Below, in pieces: positions 50,101 to 58,987 of a stretch of 64,000 bases of DNA. The position numbers were made by a program, and so were the translations under genes. Position 1 is the stretch's first letter, and every line of letters starts with the position of its first letter. This DNA is from Roseibacillus sp. (lineage in GTDB: Bacteria > Verrucomicrobiota > Verrucomicrobiia > Verrucomicrobiales > Akkermansiaceae), in assembly GCA_002686085.1 (NCBI GenBank), contig NZAC01000013.1, positions 84,107 to 148,106 on the forward strand, read 5' to 3'. Under the pieces are notes generated by a model that searched no databases, had not been told where the DNA came from, and saw nothing but the letters and a program-made list of their open reading frames with translations.

Positions 50101-52125
50101 CAGGTCGATTACACTGTTGCGCCCCTGCGCCTGAGTGATGAACCGATCAAGAGCCCCCCGGAAGCTGGGAACGTTCATCGACTCCTGATCCGTCGCAAGA
50201 TACGGCAGGGTGTGGCAACTGCCACAGACACTGGTATTCAGATTCTTCCGGTCTCGGGCTCCCGTGACGTGAAACCGCTCGAATCCCGTCAGGGCCTTTT
50301 CGGAAAGCCGGTCACTGTAAGCCCTCCCTCTGGTCGGCATATGGGAAAGGTTGAGAAGGAACACCGCCATGGCGTCCCTCTCTCTGGCGGTCAGGTACCC
50401 CGCTTTTCCCTCGTCGTTCGTCACCTCGCTACCGTGTGCGAACATCGTCGTAGCCATCGAGCCATCAATCACGTGGCGGACTGCGCTTTCCGGCTTGTTA
50501 ATATCTGCGTTCGGAGGGAGATGCTTTCGCGAGGCCGCGTTTCGTCCGCCGTAGGGATCACCAGGAACTCCGTCCCAGTGATATGGGGCGGTCCCACGAA
50601 GACCGCGCAAGGTTTGTGAAAGGCGAGGCTCGATCTGATCCGCACCCACAAGATGCGGCGTATCAAGAACCCACAGAAGGTGGTCGGTATGACCGTCCGC
50701 ATGACAACTCGCGCAGGAGAACGTCCCATTCGAAGAGGCCCGCGCCGTATTAAAGGCCATCCGCCCCTCCTTGTAAACGGGTGGTGTTGGGTCATGGAGC
50801 TCGATGGTTTGCTCTACCTGTAGCGCCGAGTTCCCTGCAATCGCCACCTTTGACACACTGTTTGAGACCGCGTTCATCACCCATGCCCTAACTGGCTTGC
50901 CACCGGCATCTTCTTCCAGCGCGACGCCCCTGGGAACCGAGCCCACCTTGGCTTTGGCTACGACTTCACCCGTTTTGACAGAAAGAGCAAGGAGCACATC
51001 ACTACCGGCGCTGGTCAGAAAGAGAACATCCCCGTCACGGCTCGCTTTCACTGCGAATGGCGTCGCCACCGCTTCTTTACGGTTCGGCTGTCGAGGGGGC
51101 AGAGGATTGAGCTGGAAAAAATCGACCTCGCCTGCAGCCGACACTTTGCTTACCCGATTCAGATAGGGCCTGTTATCCAGCTCCTTTAACCCGTGCTTCT
51201 CGGTTCCAGCCTTTCCGTTAATGTGGTTTCGTGCGTCGGTGTTAGCGACGTAGATATTCCCGGAAGCGTCAACCGTCAGACCGAACAAGGACGTCCCCAG
51301 GGTGTCCACTGTAGAAACCAACTTATCTGTCTGCGTGTCGAAGATGAAGAGGTCCTTATCTGGAATTTTTGGCTGTTTTACGACATCCACTGTAAACCCC
51401 ACCGAATCGAAGGAGCTGGCCAGCTTCCTTGCATCGAAAGTAACCAGCTTCCCATCCAGATCCTCAGGCTTTCCACCGGAGAGCTGGGTCTGATTATTGG
51501 ACTCAAAGGGGATGACGTAGAGCCTTCCGCCACGGACTTCTATCGCCCGCGGTTCTTGGGCCGGAATCTCAAGGTGACTGAGGACCTTACGGGAAGCCAC
51601 GTCTATAACCGCAATTCGATTGGTCGACGAGAGCGCTACATAGGCTTTGGCGTTATTCGCGAAAGCGATTCCCACTGGCTCATCAAACCGGGTCGATTTC
51701 CTGTTCAGGTCGATATCCTGGATGGTCGCAACGATCGAAAGATAGGTTGGACTATCCGAATTATTGTCGATGACGCTCACCGAATCTGAGAGGTGATTAC
51801 TCACCCAGATTTCATTTCCGTCGGGCCTCACCTTTACCGAAACCGGATCAATTCCCGTCGGAATCCGAGCGACGACCTGCGCGCTCGAAGCATCAACGAC
51901 ATCGAGGGTATCTGCAGGCGTATTCACCACGAATACCTGCCCCGCATGAACAGCGATAGGATCAGAATGAGGGCTGAGAAGGGTCGGATGTCCTGGAGTC
52001 GGAGCAGGCTTACTCGCCCCGGCGAGGCCTCCCACCAGTAAAGCCGCGACCATACAGAGCATGCTCACTCCCTTCACCGGAGAAAGGAGCCCAAGCCCTG
52101 CACGCTTCATCATCATCTTCTTCAT
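47143..52125 (-). CDS. Giant fusion: beta-propeller + di-heme cytochrome c peroxidase-like + ankyrin + sulfatase
   Basis: 1660 residues in one unbroken frame. A signal peptide (about residues 5-35, ending LAGASKP) leads to a YVTN/YncE-like beta-propeller (40-420; NTPADTLDVVDASSAQVVAR and similar repeats). Then a di-heme cytochrome c region (CASCHADGHTDH near 469, CGSCHT near 631), a linker (700-920), three or so ankyrin repeats (about 930-1035; EARILMDAGADLN, MVKELLRRGADPNI, EICIMLLRAGADPSL) and a complete sulfatase (1080-1640). The sulfatase starts NVVLLLADDLGSKDIGCYGG and has the formylglycine site GAPVCSPSRATFLTGR near 1130. I started at 52125, directly before the signal peptide; the longer reading would overlap the upstream gene. 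It would be a periplasmic or surface enzyme that can both oxidise and desulfate. Confidence 0.85.
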   Translation of the reverse strand: MKKMMMKRAGLGLLSPVKGVSMLCMVAALLVGGLAGASKPAPTPGHPTLLSPHSDPIAVHAGQVFVVNTPADTLDVVDASSAQVVARIPTGIDPVSVKVRPDGNEIWVSNHLSDSVSVIDNNSDSPTYLSIVATIQDIDLNRKSTRFDEPVGIAFANNAKAYVALSSTNRIAVIDVASRKVLSHLEIPAQEPRAIEVRGGRLYVIPFESNNQTQLSGGKPEDLDGKLVTFDARKLASSFDSVGFTVDVVKQPKIPDKDLFIFDTQTDKLVSTVDTLGTSLFGLTVDASGNIYVANTDARNHINGKAGTEKHGLKELDNRPYLNRVSKVSAAGEVDFFQLNPLPPRQPNRKEAVATPFAVKASRDGDVLFLTSAGSDVLLALSVKTGEVVAKAKVGSVPRGVALEEDAGGKPVRAWVMNAVSNSVSKVAIAGNSALQVEQTIELHDPTPPVYKEGRMAFNTARASSNGTFSCASCHADGHTDHLLWVLDTPHLVGADQIEPRLSQTLRGLRGTAPYHWDGVPGDPYGGRNAASRKHLPPNADINKPESAVRHVIDGSMATTMFAHGSEVTNDEGKAGYLTARERDAMAVFLLNLSHMPTRGRAYSDRLSEKALTGFERFHVTGARDRKNLNTSVCGSCHTLPYLATDQESMNVPSFRGALDRFITQAQGRNSVIDLGGVQEVAEDGFPEEEVWKRMLNMGEHGRLWPVIDMFKESSMGFSGAFARQVTLSAGTSGNVLTQDIVSALERSAREGSVVLEVNGCFHGSDGTRPVKFYFAEGAYHTVGGGPVLSRKELFELATAESFTGTFTGYHGEDVISPPPALWTAGVLHKQRGAQLFPRINEKQRSMTISALYLRDGASLLVDGKKVRGTIEEAGKDLVEIRLERLPEKGLRMLQVQNPGSYLSNEFIFFVESEDEAVERYQKEPDYHLTTVLNSALINNHPAEARILMDAGADLNMPHEHFNKERPPLIIAAHYGRTLMVKELLRRGADPNIRTKNGDTALHRAAHMGRLEICIMLLRAGADPSLVDNKEKRPVHLVGHFNRPGHFEKYHAPHNVNLTLDHRRYLRESPAVRKVLESSASKKRPNVVLLLADDLGSKDIGCYGGPVHTPALDKLAARGVRFRNFHAGAPVCSPSRATFLTGRQHLRTGVYHVIQDHEHDMHLLEREVTIAELLKSNGYQTVHLGKWHVGAPFRGRDKPSLNDHGFDYWLATDNNASPSHRNPSNFYRNGKRVGEMEGYACQILADEAITWLEKERNKEAPFFLNIWFQEPHDPIAAPDEIVARYGALDDPAAIYSATIENTDRAIARLVAKLEELGELNNTLIVYTSDHGSYREDRNGGLRGNKGSQFQGGLLTPGIFFWPDGFAGQRVEDQPAGSVDLLPTLCGLLQVARPRGVHLDGADLSPLLTGSGKFERSQPLFWSWPTGQPSASLRKGKYTLMGYRAEEYRSKKDRETIERLVKRLHPLVEKEMKRKIERRELFSLIFNSSFKTQSTEALRRQFVHLNGFQESWSGAIKEKAGVFRKFELYDLEGDPRQLTDIATREPEVTERLKRELLRINASVLSDAPIWGKEALERENEEETLEQLLVRLSSHELPAAYKVAVHQDYVDRRIEKMKPTQRPLVGALWKEQQRLHPNMKNRGHSFIRILEYVAGGGQIPGK

Positions 52126-52141
52126 GACCAAGTAGCCGGCT

Positions 52142-53440
52142 CTAGTTCGATTCAGGAGACGTACCCCCTGCAGCTGCGCCACCAGCCCCTCCGTGATTAC
52201 CTGCATTGACGCCCGACCAAGCCTGACCAGTCGCCTCCTGCCAGACGTTCGGCGGTAGATCAATCGAAACGAAGGATTGAGCAGCTGCCTGTGGATCTTG
52301 GCGATGGAATTGTCGGAACGCCCGCATCAGGGCACCTTCCCGGACGCGAGGCTCGGAAATTTCATTGGCCCACTCAACCGCCAGAGAGCCATTTGAGTGC
52401 GCAAAGGCGGCAGTAAAGCCATTCAGCGCCATATTTCTCTCGTGAGAGGTATCCATGGCCATGATCGACTCGATCGCTCCCTCAGGATTCTGGGACGCCC
52501 AGGCTGCATACGCCGCACTCCACGCGCTCGACCTCAAAGGTCCGTCCGGAAGCTCCGAAGCCCATTCCAGAGTCTCCGCCATCCCACCGTCACGTGCGAT
52601 TTCACGGGTAAGGGTATCCATGGGCCGCCAGTCAAAATTATTCAGATCTGTAGTCTCAAAGATAAAATCCGTTGCAACCATCACATCGTTATCGACTAGC
52701 CCTTCAAGAAGGCGCCTCTCCACCCGGGACGCCACCTCGGGCTCGAGCCCTGAGAACACTTCGATGGCTGCCTGAGGATCAACGCTCGCCAAGCCCGGGA
52801 TCATATTGCCCAGAAAACCCTCGAAATAATGATCTGGGATTTCATCAAGATGGGCAATGGCGGTGGCGGGATCATTCGCCCCCCAGGAATAGTCAAAGAG
52901 CTGCCATAACTTACCGTCCACCCCAGCCTGGGCCATTGCCCCTCTCATCATGAAAGCCTGCTCCCGATTGAAGGTCGAGGACTGCATCTCTTCCAGAATC
53001 CGGTCGAATGCTCTTCGACGTTCAACCGCTTTTGAACCCTTAACCGCCTGCGCTATTAGAGATGTGATTTCTTTTTTGCCCAGCGGCCCCCTCTGGTTCA
53101 TCGCAGCTGAGGCATCCCGCGCAATAAGGCGCTGAGCAGTCTGCCGATTCCTGGACCGCATCAACCCGGTCATGCTTTTCGCCTGACCAGCCAATGGCAC
53201 CAGGGCCGCGGGCTTTGCAGGCTTCACACCGGGAAGAGGAACATACACATGTGCTTCGCTATCTGCTACTTCTCCGGAACTATTTGACCGCTCTATGGAG
53301 TTTGGAATCCTTACCGTTTGGAAATTCTTGTCCTGACCGTTGTCCGCCAGCTGCACTCCCAGTATGAGCGCACCAGTCGTAACGACAGCCCATAGCAGAT
53401 GGGCGGCCACAGCTTTCCTGGGAAGCCATGGCAACTTCAT
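52142..53440 (-). CDS. Membrane-anchored repeat protein, paralogue A
   Basis: 432 residues. A membrane segment near residues 10-30 (LLWAVVTTGALILGVQLA) precedes a Ser/Arg-rich linker and a helical repeat region from about 180 to 415. The repeat unit of roughly 30-35 residues has the pattern (Q/D)PxxAxxxxxxM or NPEGAIESIMAMDTSHERNMAL and WANEISEPRVREGAL, reminiscent of TPR/Sel1-like arrays. It is a paralogue of the next upstream gene, with which it overlaps by 4 bp (ATGA). The large fusion gene begins 16 bp downstream, so all three should form one transcript. The C-terminus is a Gly/Ala-rich tail (GGAGGAAAGG). Confidence 0.72.
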   Translation of the reverse strand: MKLPWLPRKAVAAHLLWAVVTTGALILGVQLADNGQDKNFQTVRIPNSIERSNSSGEVADSEAHVYVPLPGVKPAKPAALVPLAGQAKSMTGLMRSRNRQTAQRLIARDASAAMNQRGPLGKKEITSLIAQAVKGSKAVERRRAFDRILEEMQSSTFNREQAFMMRGAMAQAGVDGKLWQLFDYSWGANDPATAIAHLDEIPDHYFEGFLGNMIPGLASVDPQAAIEVFSGLEPEVASRVERRLLEGLVDNDVMVATDFIFETTDLNNFDWRPMDTLTREIARDGGMAETLEWASELPDGPLRSSAWSAAYAAWASQNPEGAIESIMAMDTSHERNMALNGFTAAFAHSNGSLAVEWANEISEPRVREGALMRAFRQFHRQDPQAAAQSFVSIDLPPNVWQEATGQAWSGVNAGNHGGAGGAAAGGTSPESN

Positions 53441-54798
53441 CGCCGCCTCCTGTCCCTTGAACTCATAATCGATTCCTGCACATCAACCGAGAGACCTGAT
53501 CCACTGAGCCACTCCGCCAAACCTTGACCACCTTTTCGCCTCCACGAGCGAGCCACCTCGACCATGACCTCCTGACGCTGTTCTGGAGCATCAATAGACT
53601 CTGCCCAGCTCATGGCAGCCGTGGGATCTTCCCAGACCACATGAGTGCTATATCCTGCTACTGCGGCATCCCTCATCGGTGATGCTGGCATGTCCTGAAG
53701 GTATTCTCCTGCAGCAGTTGGATCCCTGCGCGCCCATGAATTCAAACTCCCCCTCATCCCAACCTGGCGATTTTCACCTGCCGGGAGATTACTCGCCCAA
53801 TTTAGGGCGGCTTCGGGATCTCGTCCGGCCCAGTTCGCTCCGACTTCCCAAAAGACTCTCTCCATTCCAGGCTCACTCACAAATCCCTCAGCCCACTGGG
53901 CAGTGCCGGCAGGATCTCGCCCCGCAAAGTGATCTGCCACCCGACCGAGGGCCTCATTCCGCATTCTTCCTTCCGGAAGTCCGTCTGCCCAAACGGACGC
54001 TTCCAGTGGATTCTCCGCAGCCCGGAGCACCTCTCCCGTGACGATATGCATGTGCCCCGGGTGGGCCTGGCCACTGGAAACCATTCTCTCAACGAATTCA
54101 GCTGCCTGCCTTGGATCCGTATCAGCCAGTCCTTCGACAATCCCCGAGACGAGGTGATGACGCAACCCATTGACCTCAAGTTTCCGGTCCTTGAGAAGGG
54201 GGTCAAAACGGGAATCATTTTCCATATCTAGCCCCTCGATCCACGCCATCGCGTCTCCTGGATTGACCCCCGCCCACCCCGCGAGAGCTGGCTTCATGTC
54301 ATCCTCTTCCGTGTCGATCCCGAACATGATCGCGTCCACTCCGGCCACCGCCCCCCACGCGTAGTGAAATTCCTGGAACTCAGCACTGCGGTGATCCTGT
54401 CCCTCGATCTCCTCCCTGATCAGCAGAGCATTTTCAGCCGTTAAACCCTGTAGCAATTTGGAGAATGCCAGACGCTTCGCTACCGGATCAGAGGAGCCTC
54501 GGAAGGTCTCCCCCAGATTTGTGATCTCACTCTCACTGAGAACTACTTTTTGCGACAGGATGCTCGAAATACCCTCCTTCGCCCCTGCCCCAAGACCCAC
54601 GCCAGCCATCTCGCCTCTCTTAATCCGGGAACCATCTCTCTCATCTTCCAACCCCGATTTGGAGCTCGCTCGCTCTCCGGTCCGGGGAATAGAGAATTGC
54701 CCCTTCTCCGGGGATGAGGGCAAAAGAAAATAGCCAACCAAAAACGCTACCAGCGCAGTTGCCCCCCAGATGAAGTGTATTCGAGAAACTTGTTTCAT
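53437..54798 (-). CDS. Membrane-anchored repeat protein, paralogue B
   Basis: 453 residues. One membrane segment (residues 8-27, IWGATALVAFLVGYFLL) is followed by a linker and a repeat region (about 170-430). Its units read DPRQAAEFVERMVS, DPAGTAQWAEGFVSEPGMERVF, DPEAALNWASNLPAGENRQVGM, DPTAAGEYLQDMPASPMRDAAV and DPTAAMSWAESIDAPEQRQEVM: a conserved D-P-x-x-A-x-x-(W/F) with a Leu-Pro or Met-Pro turn. I chose the ATG at 54798, before the membrane segment; an in-frame extension to 54951 looks non-coding. Function unknown. The repeats should make a protein-binding solenoid outside the membrane. Confidence 0.75.
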   Translation of the reverse strand: MKQVSRIHFIWGATALVAFLVGYFLLPSSPEKGQFSIPRTGERASSKSGLEDERDGSRIKRGEMAGVGLGAGAKEGISSILSQKVVLSESEITNLGETFRGSSDPVAKRLAFSKLLQGLTAENALLIREEIEGQDHRSAEFQEFHYAWGAVAGVDAIMFGIDTEEDDMKPALAGWAGVNPGDAMAWIEGLDMENDSRFDPLLKDRKLEVNGLRHHLVSGIVEGLADTDPRQAAEFVERMVSSGQAHPGHMHIVTGEVLRAAENPLEASVWADGLPEGRMRNEALGRVADHFAGRDPAGTAQWAEGFVSEPGMERVFWEVGANWAGRDPEAALNWASNLPAGENRQVGMRGSLNSWARRDPTAAGEYLQDMPASPMRDAAVAGYSTHVVWEDPTAAMSWAESIDAPEQRQEVMVEVARSWRRKGGQGLAEWLSGSGLSVDVQESIMSSRDRRRR

Positions 54799-55110
54799 GG
54801 TCTGGAGCCGGCACCCCATGTTTTTATTGGCGTCTCTGTCCCTAGTATCCGCTATTTTGATCCCAATTTGGACCTTTTTTTTCCTGTTCTCGTCGCACGA
54901 AAGTGCCAAAGCCGCCACCGTCACCCCCCGTCTCTCGATTTTAGCTCCCATTCGAAATGGGCAATCGCGTCACAATATTCCTGACGCTCTTGATCCTAGC
55001 CTTGCCCGATCCAAACTCCCGAGTGATTCCTAGACCTCACCAATCAATGTGTGATTGACCGCAGACCTCTGCGAACATGAGTCCTGTTTGGGCTCTTGGG
55101 GATCTCAAAA
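54799..55110. other. Intergenic, 312 bp, promoter region
   Basis: No convincing gene. It should hold the promoter of the minus-strand three-gene unit beginning at 54798. A short inverted repeat CAATC/GATTG (within AATCAATGTGTGATTG, near 55040-55060) is the only structure seen. Confidence 0.5.
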
Positions 55111-57243
55111 CTACTTAAGAGGCGAAAAGCCGAGGGCGCGGAGAAAGATCACATCCGACTGTGTCGACAGGACGTCCCTGTTGACCGCCTCCTGCTTTGA
55201 AGAAAGATCCCGGTGAAGGCCCTTCCAAGCGGCCTCTGCCTGTTCACGATCCTTGTGGTAAAGCAGGCTGAAAAAAGATGTCCCTGAGGAGGGTTTATCA
55301 AACGGGGCCCACGATCCAATCTCCCTCATTCCGTGCCTAGAAAACAGGGGCCTCAGTTGCCCTTCGGACCAATTTTCCAGCGCTGTGGTCTCTCCTCGAT
55401 CTTCCGCGTAAATGCGCAATTCATAGATGCCTCCCGGTTGCTTGATCGCAACCTCCCGGAAGCGGGAATACGGCTTCTCGTTCAGGAAGATACTTTCCGG
55501 TTTCTTCGCCAGCAGTCCCTGAAACTCGGGTTTATCCAGTACTCGCTCCCATTCCCGATCGTTGGTGAAATTTACCCAGTTCCGATAGGCATCGTAGCGA
55601 GATTCGTGTCTTAGCAGGTAAACCAACCTTCGCCGCTTCTTGGCAGGCCCCCCGGTAGGGATCCAATAGCCCAGAGCCTCTAACTTATGCCTGCGAAAAA
55701 TCCGGTCGGTGTGATCCTTGAAGCGCTTGATCAGATCCCCATGTCTGCCCTCGGCCGCGGAATAGATCCGCAACTCATGAAGTGGACCGTCCAGAAGGCG
55801 CGTAGAGCGCAGGGACTGCTTTTCGATCAGCTCCGCGTCCCTCCCTTTCGTTTGACCCAGCGCAACCTCCAGGGGTGCCTCAAAAATCCAGGCCATGTCA
55901 TCCGATATCTTACGACTCGCATCGTGACCTCCGACATAGATGCCATTATCGGAGAAAGGAGAAAGACAGAAGGCTCTCGGTGAGACCAGAACCGGCTTGC
56001 CCGGTTTGTATTCATTATTGATCTCGTGCAGGGTGTAACTCAGGTCTGCTCGTCGGACTGCATACATCGCTCCGCCGTAAAGCGCGCTCCCCTTCCAGCG
56101 CAGTTCGTTCTTCCCACGAATATTTCCCTGAAAGCCCACAATGTGGACCGTTTCCCCAGTGCCCGGATCCACGACTGGATACATCATGTTGTGAGCACCC
56201 AAGGTGTAGCTCACCTCTACCCCCAACTTCCTGCTCATTAGATCCATAATGCTCACCTCATCATGCAGCGTGAATCCTCCCCTGCCATCCGGGTCCAGCC
56301 GTTTGACCTGACTCGCAGAGCGGGCGCCCGGGGCCCAGATAAACAAGAGGGATTCCCCTGCTCCCCTCGGATTCCTGACCGCACTCAGACCCCGGATACC
56401 GCCCACGTCTGTATCGGTATCCGCATGAAGATCCAGAACCACGCGGTAGCGAGCCGGCGCTCCATCAACACGCTGGTAGATCGCACCACCCTCGGAAAAG
56501 AACAGCGAGTTATTGGCCCGCGTGATACCAAGGGGTCTCGTTCTGAAGGAACCCTCGGAAAGAAAGGGGTGCTCAAGATGGCGCTCCCACCTGATTTTAC
56601 CCGGAAGACTCTCATCGTAGGTGCCTGAGATAATCCCGGGGTTCCCAAGTGAAAGAAAGAGTCGCTCTACCCCGGTCACCTTGTCCCGATGCACTTCCAT
56701 GTCCCTGGGCACCCAGCGGATCCCACCTGCGCTGGACCCGTGTCGCACAAGAGTGTGGACCCAGGCTCCTTTTTCATCGTCCCGAACCCAGACCGAGACC
56801 GCTCCTCCCTTCTCAAAATTAGCACCCGCAGCCATGACGAGAAGCCTGTGTGGCTGGGCAAGCAAACCACCGCTCCTGTCTCGGGTAAACGTCACTGACT
56901 TCAGGACGTTTCCCTTCATATACTCCAGCCCCATCCCATTGGTCTTTCCCGTATCGAGGTCAACCTGCCATTCTCCGTCTGCCTGATCGAGTCGAAGGAC
57001 CTGAGCACTCTGCTTCCGCCCCTCCGGAGGAATGACCCAGCGCGCATCCACCCAGTAACCATTAGCTGCATACATCTTCCCCTTGTGAGCCACGAGGTGC
57101 ATGATCTCGGACCCCCCGGCGTAGGCTCCTGACTGGTCGATATAGCCCGCGGCATAACTCTGGCTCCAGCGGGGCTCACCCAGCGCAAAAGAAGCAAGGG
57201 CAATGGCACTCCCTATATAAAGGGTCTGGCAGGAAGATATCAT
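55111..57243 (-). CDS. Secreted propeller-like protein with two NIPSNAP domains
   Basis: 710 residues with a signal peptide (about 22 residues, ending ALG). The first 450 residues look like a beta-propeller (repeated GGSEIMHLVAHKGKMYAANGYW-type blades, NSLFFSEGGAIYQRVDGAP, GAHNMMYPVVDPGTGETVHIVG). Then two NIPSNAP-type ferredoxin-like domains follow (about 495-600, HELRIYSAAEGRHGDLIKRF; about 615-710, YELRIYAEDRGETTALENW). NIPSNAP domains are small alpha/beta barrels of poorly known function. The two-domain repeat at the end of a secreted propeller protein is unusual. The gene stands alone, with 221 bp before the divergent pyruvate kinase. Confidence 0.78.
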   Translation of the reverse strand: MISSCQTLYIGSAIALASFALGEPRWSQSYAAGYIDQSGAYAGGSEIMHLVAHKGKMYAANGYWVDARWVIPPEGRKQSAQVLRLDQADGEWQVDLDTGKTNGMGLEYMKGNVLKSVTFTRDRSGGLLAQPHRLLVMAAGANFEKGGAVSVWVRDDEKGAWVHTLVRHGSSAGGIRWVPRDMEVHRDKVTGVERLFLSLGNPGIISGTYDESLPGKIRWERHLEHPFLSEGSFRTRPLGITRANNSLFFSEGGAIYQRVDGAPARYRVVLDLHADTDTDVGGIRGLSAVRNPRGAGESLLFIWAPGARSASQVKRLDPDGRGGFTLHDEVSIMDLMSRKLGVEVSYTLGAHNMMYPVVDPGTGETVHIVGFQGNIRGKNELRWKGSALYGGAMYAVRRADLSYTLHEINNEYKPGKPVLVSPRAFCLSPFSDNGIYVGGHDASRKISDDMAWIFEAPLEVALGQTKGRDAELIEKQSLRSTRLLDGPLHELRIYSAAEGRHGDLIKRFKDHTDRIFRRHKLEALGYWIPTGGPAKKRRRLVYLLRHESRYDAYRNWVNFTNDREWERVLDKPEFQGLLAKKPESIFLNEKPYSRFREVAIKQPGGIYELRIYAEDRGETTALENWSEGQLRPLFSRHGMREIGSWAPFDKPSSGTSFFSLLYHKDREQAEAAWKGLHRDLSSKQEAVNRDVLSTQSDVIFLRALGFSPLK

Positions 57244-57551
57244 TCAGGGACTTCGGGCACCTTGGCATCATCATGATGATTGAGCCAAGCGGGTAATTTT
57301 CCATCCCTCTTCAGCTTGCCCTTCATAATCCCTTGAGGACTACTTCTGGGCAGGGAAACGATGCCCTCCAATCCGACAAAAGAACTCGCAGAGCGATCAT
57401 AAAACCATGCCCCTAACCGAGGAGAGACAGGGTCGATCAGTCATCACAATCTTGGTTCTGATGGGTGAAAGCAGAAACACCGCTCCCCTTCCTTACCCTC
57501 TTTTCTCCCATTGCTCTTGTCCACGCCCCTGTTGCCCGGCAGAATGATTCA

Positions 57552-58955
57552 GTGAGGAGAACACGATTACTTGCGACCCTCGGGCCGGCAACTGAGACCC
57601 TCGAGGCGATTCAGGAACTTGTCGTGGCGGGGGCCGACACCTTCCGGCTCAACATGAGCCACGCCTCCCACGATTGGGCCAGGATGGTTTCGGGCCTTGT
57701 CCGGGAAGCTGCAAGCGATGCTCCGAGAGGACGCACGGTGGGCCTGCTCTTTGATCTGCAGGGCCCCTCAATTCGTACTGGAACTTTGCCTGAAGCCTTC
57801 TCCCTTAAGGAGGGAGACGAGGTTGAGTTCCGGTGCCGCGACAGTGAACCCCGAATCCCCCTGTCCACCACGGTCAACTACAGCGGGATTATTGAGGATG
57901 TTTCCGAGGGTGACTCCCTGCTGGTTGATAATGGAAGCATGATCATGAGGGTAAACACGATCGACGAGGATCGAATCACCTGCACGGTAAGAACCGATGG
58001 TCAGCTAGGATCGAGGCGCCATATCAACCTGCCTGGGGTCAGACTGAACTTGCCTGCCCTCACCGAAAAGGATCGGGCCGACATCAAGTTGGCCGCGGAG
58101 TGCGATGCGGACTTCATTGCGGGCTCCTTCGTACGGGACGGAGAGCACGTGCGGGAGTTACGGGCCGAGATCGAGCAATCTGGAGGACACGCCCAGATCA
58201 TCTCAAAGCTGGAAGACCAGGAGGCCATCAAACACCTTGATGACATTGTACAAGCGTCTGACCTCGTGATGGTGGCCCGGGGGGATCTGGGAATCGAGGT
58301 GCATATTGAGGAATTGCCCATCATCCAGCGGCGAATCGTCAAACGATGTCACGAACTTGGGCGTCGAGTCATTGTGGCCACCCACCTTCTCGAGTCCATG
58401 ATCGACAACCCTACTCCCACAAGGGCCGAGGTTACCGACTGTGCCAATGCTGTTTATGAAGAGGCGGATGCCCTGATGGTATCCGGGGAAACCTCTGTCG
58501 GACGCCATCCTCGCCGCTGCATTGAAGTCCTCGACCGCGTGGCTCGCAGAATCGAACGTTCTGGAGGACTCGGATATGCCCGAGATGCGGACCTCCCCAC
58601 CAAACGACAGAGAGCCGTCAAAGCCGCCGTCGGCCTTGCTGACTCCATCCCGGATGCCGCTCTTGTCGTCTTTACTCGAAGCGGCGCCACTGCACACCAA
58701 GCTGCCCTTCTCCGGCCGCGGGGTCCGATCTATGCCTTTACTCCGGACGCGAAAGTCTGTCGAGGTCTCTCCCTCTCACGTGGAGTTCGCCCCTTCGTAA
58801 TACCGTTTCAGGAAAAACCCCGGGAAACGATCGCTGGAGCAATTACTACCTTGCGCAACCGCCGTGACATACCCGCAGGGACTCCCCTCGTGATCTTTTC
58901 TGATACCTTTCAAGTTGAAAAGGCGGTTGACTCCATCCTCCTCGAACACGCGTGA
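57552..58955 (+). CDS. pyk: Pyruvate kinase
   Basis: 467 residues with the GTG start at 57552, the usual length. Motifs are RTRLLATLGPATETLEAI, RLNMSHASHDWARMV, the ADP-binding DLQGPSIRTG, IISKLEDQEAIKHLDDI (catalytic Lys), MVARGDLGIEVHIEELP and RVIVATHLLESMIDNPTPTRAEVTD. The common TQMLESM motif reads THLLESM here. It makes ATP and pyruvate from PEP, the last step of glycolysis. An in-frame GTG at 57465 would add 29 hydrophobic residues unlike any family member, so I prefer 57552. Confidence 0.95.
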   Translation: MRRTRLLATLGPATETLEAIQELVVAGADTFRLNMSHASHDWARMVSGLVREAASDAPRGRTVGLLFDLQGPSIRTGTLPEAFSLKEGDEVEFRCRDSEPRIPLSTTVNYSGIIEDVSEGDSLLVDNGSMIMRVNTIDEDRITCTVRTDGQLGSRRHINLPGVRLNLPALTEKDRADIKLAAECDADFIAGSFVRDGEHVRELRAEIEQSGGHAQIISKLEDQEAIKHLDDIVQASDLVMVARGDLGIEVHIEELPIIQRRIVKRCHELGRRVIVATHLLESMIDNPTPTRAEVTDCANAVYEEADALMVSGETSVGRHPRRCIEVLDRVARRIERSGGLGYARDADLPTKRQRAVKAAVGLADSIPDAALVVFTRSGATAHQAALLRPRGPIYAFTPDAKVCRGLSLSRGVRPFVIPFQEKPRETIAGAITTLRNRRDIPAGTPLVIFSDTFQVEKAVDSILLEHA

Positions 58956-58987
58956 GGACCCGCCCTCCCCGACATCTCAGTCCGCCT

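Noticed and set aside
54770..55033. 87-codon plus-strand frame over the promoter of the repeat-protein unit
   Set aside because: It covers the start region of the minus-strand gene and lacks recognisable features apart from a chance hydrophobic stretch.
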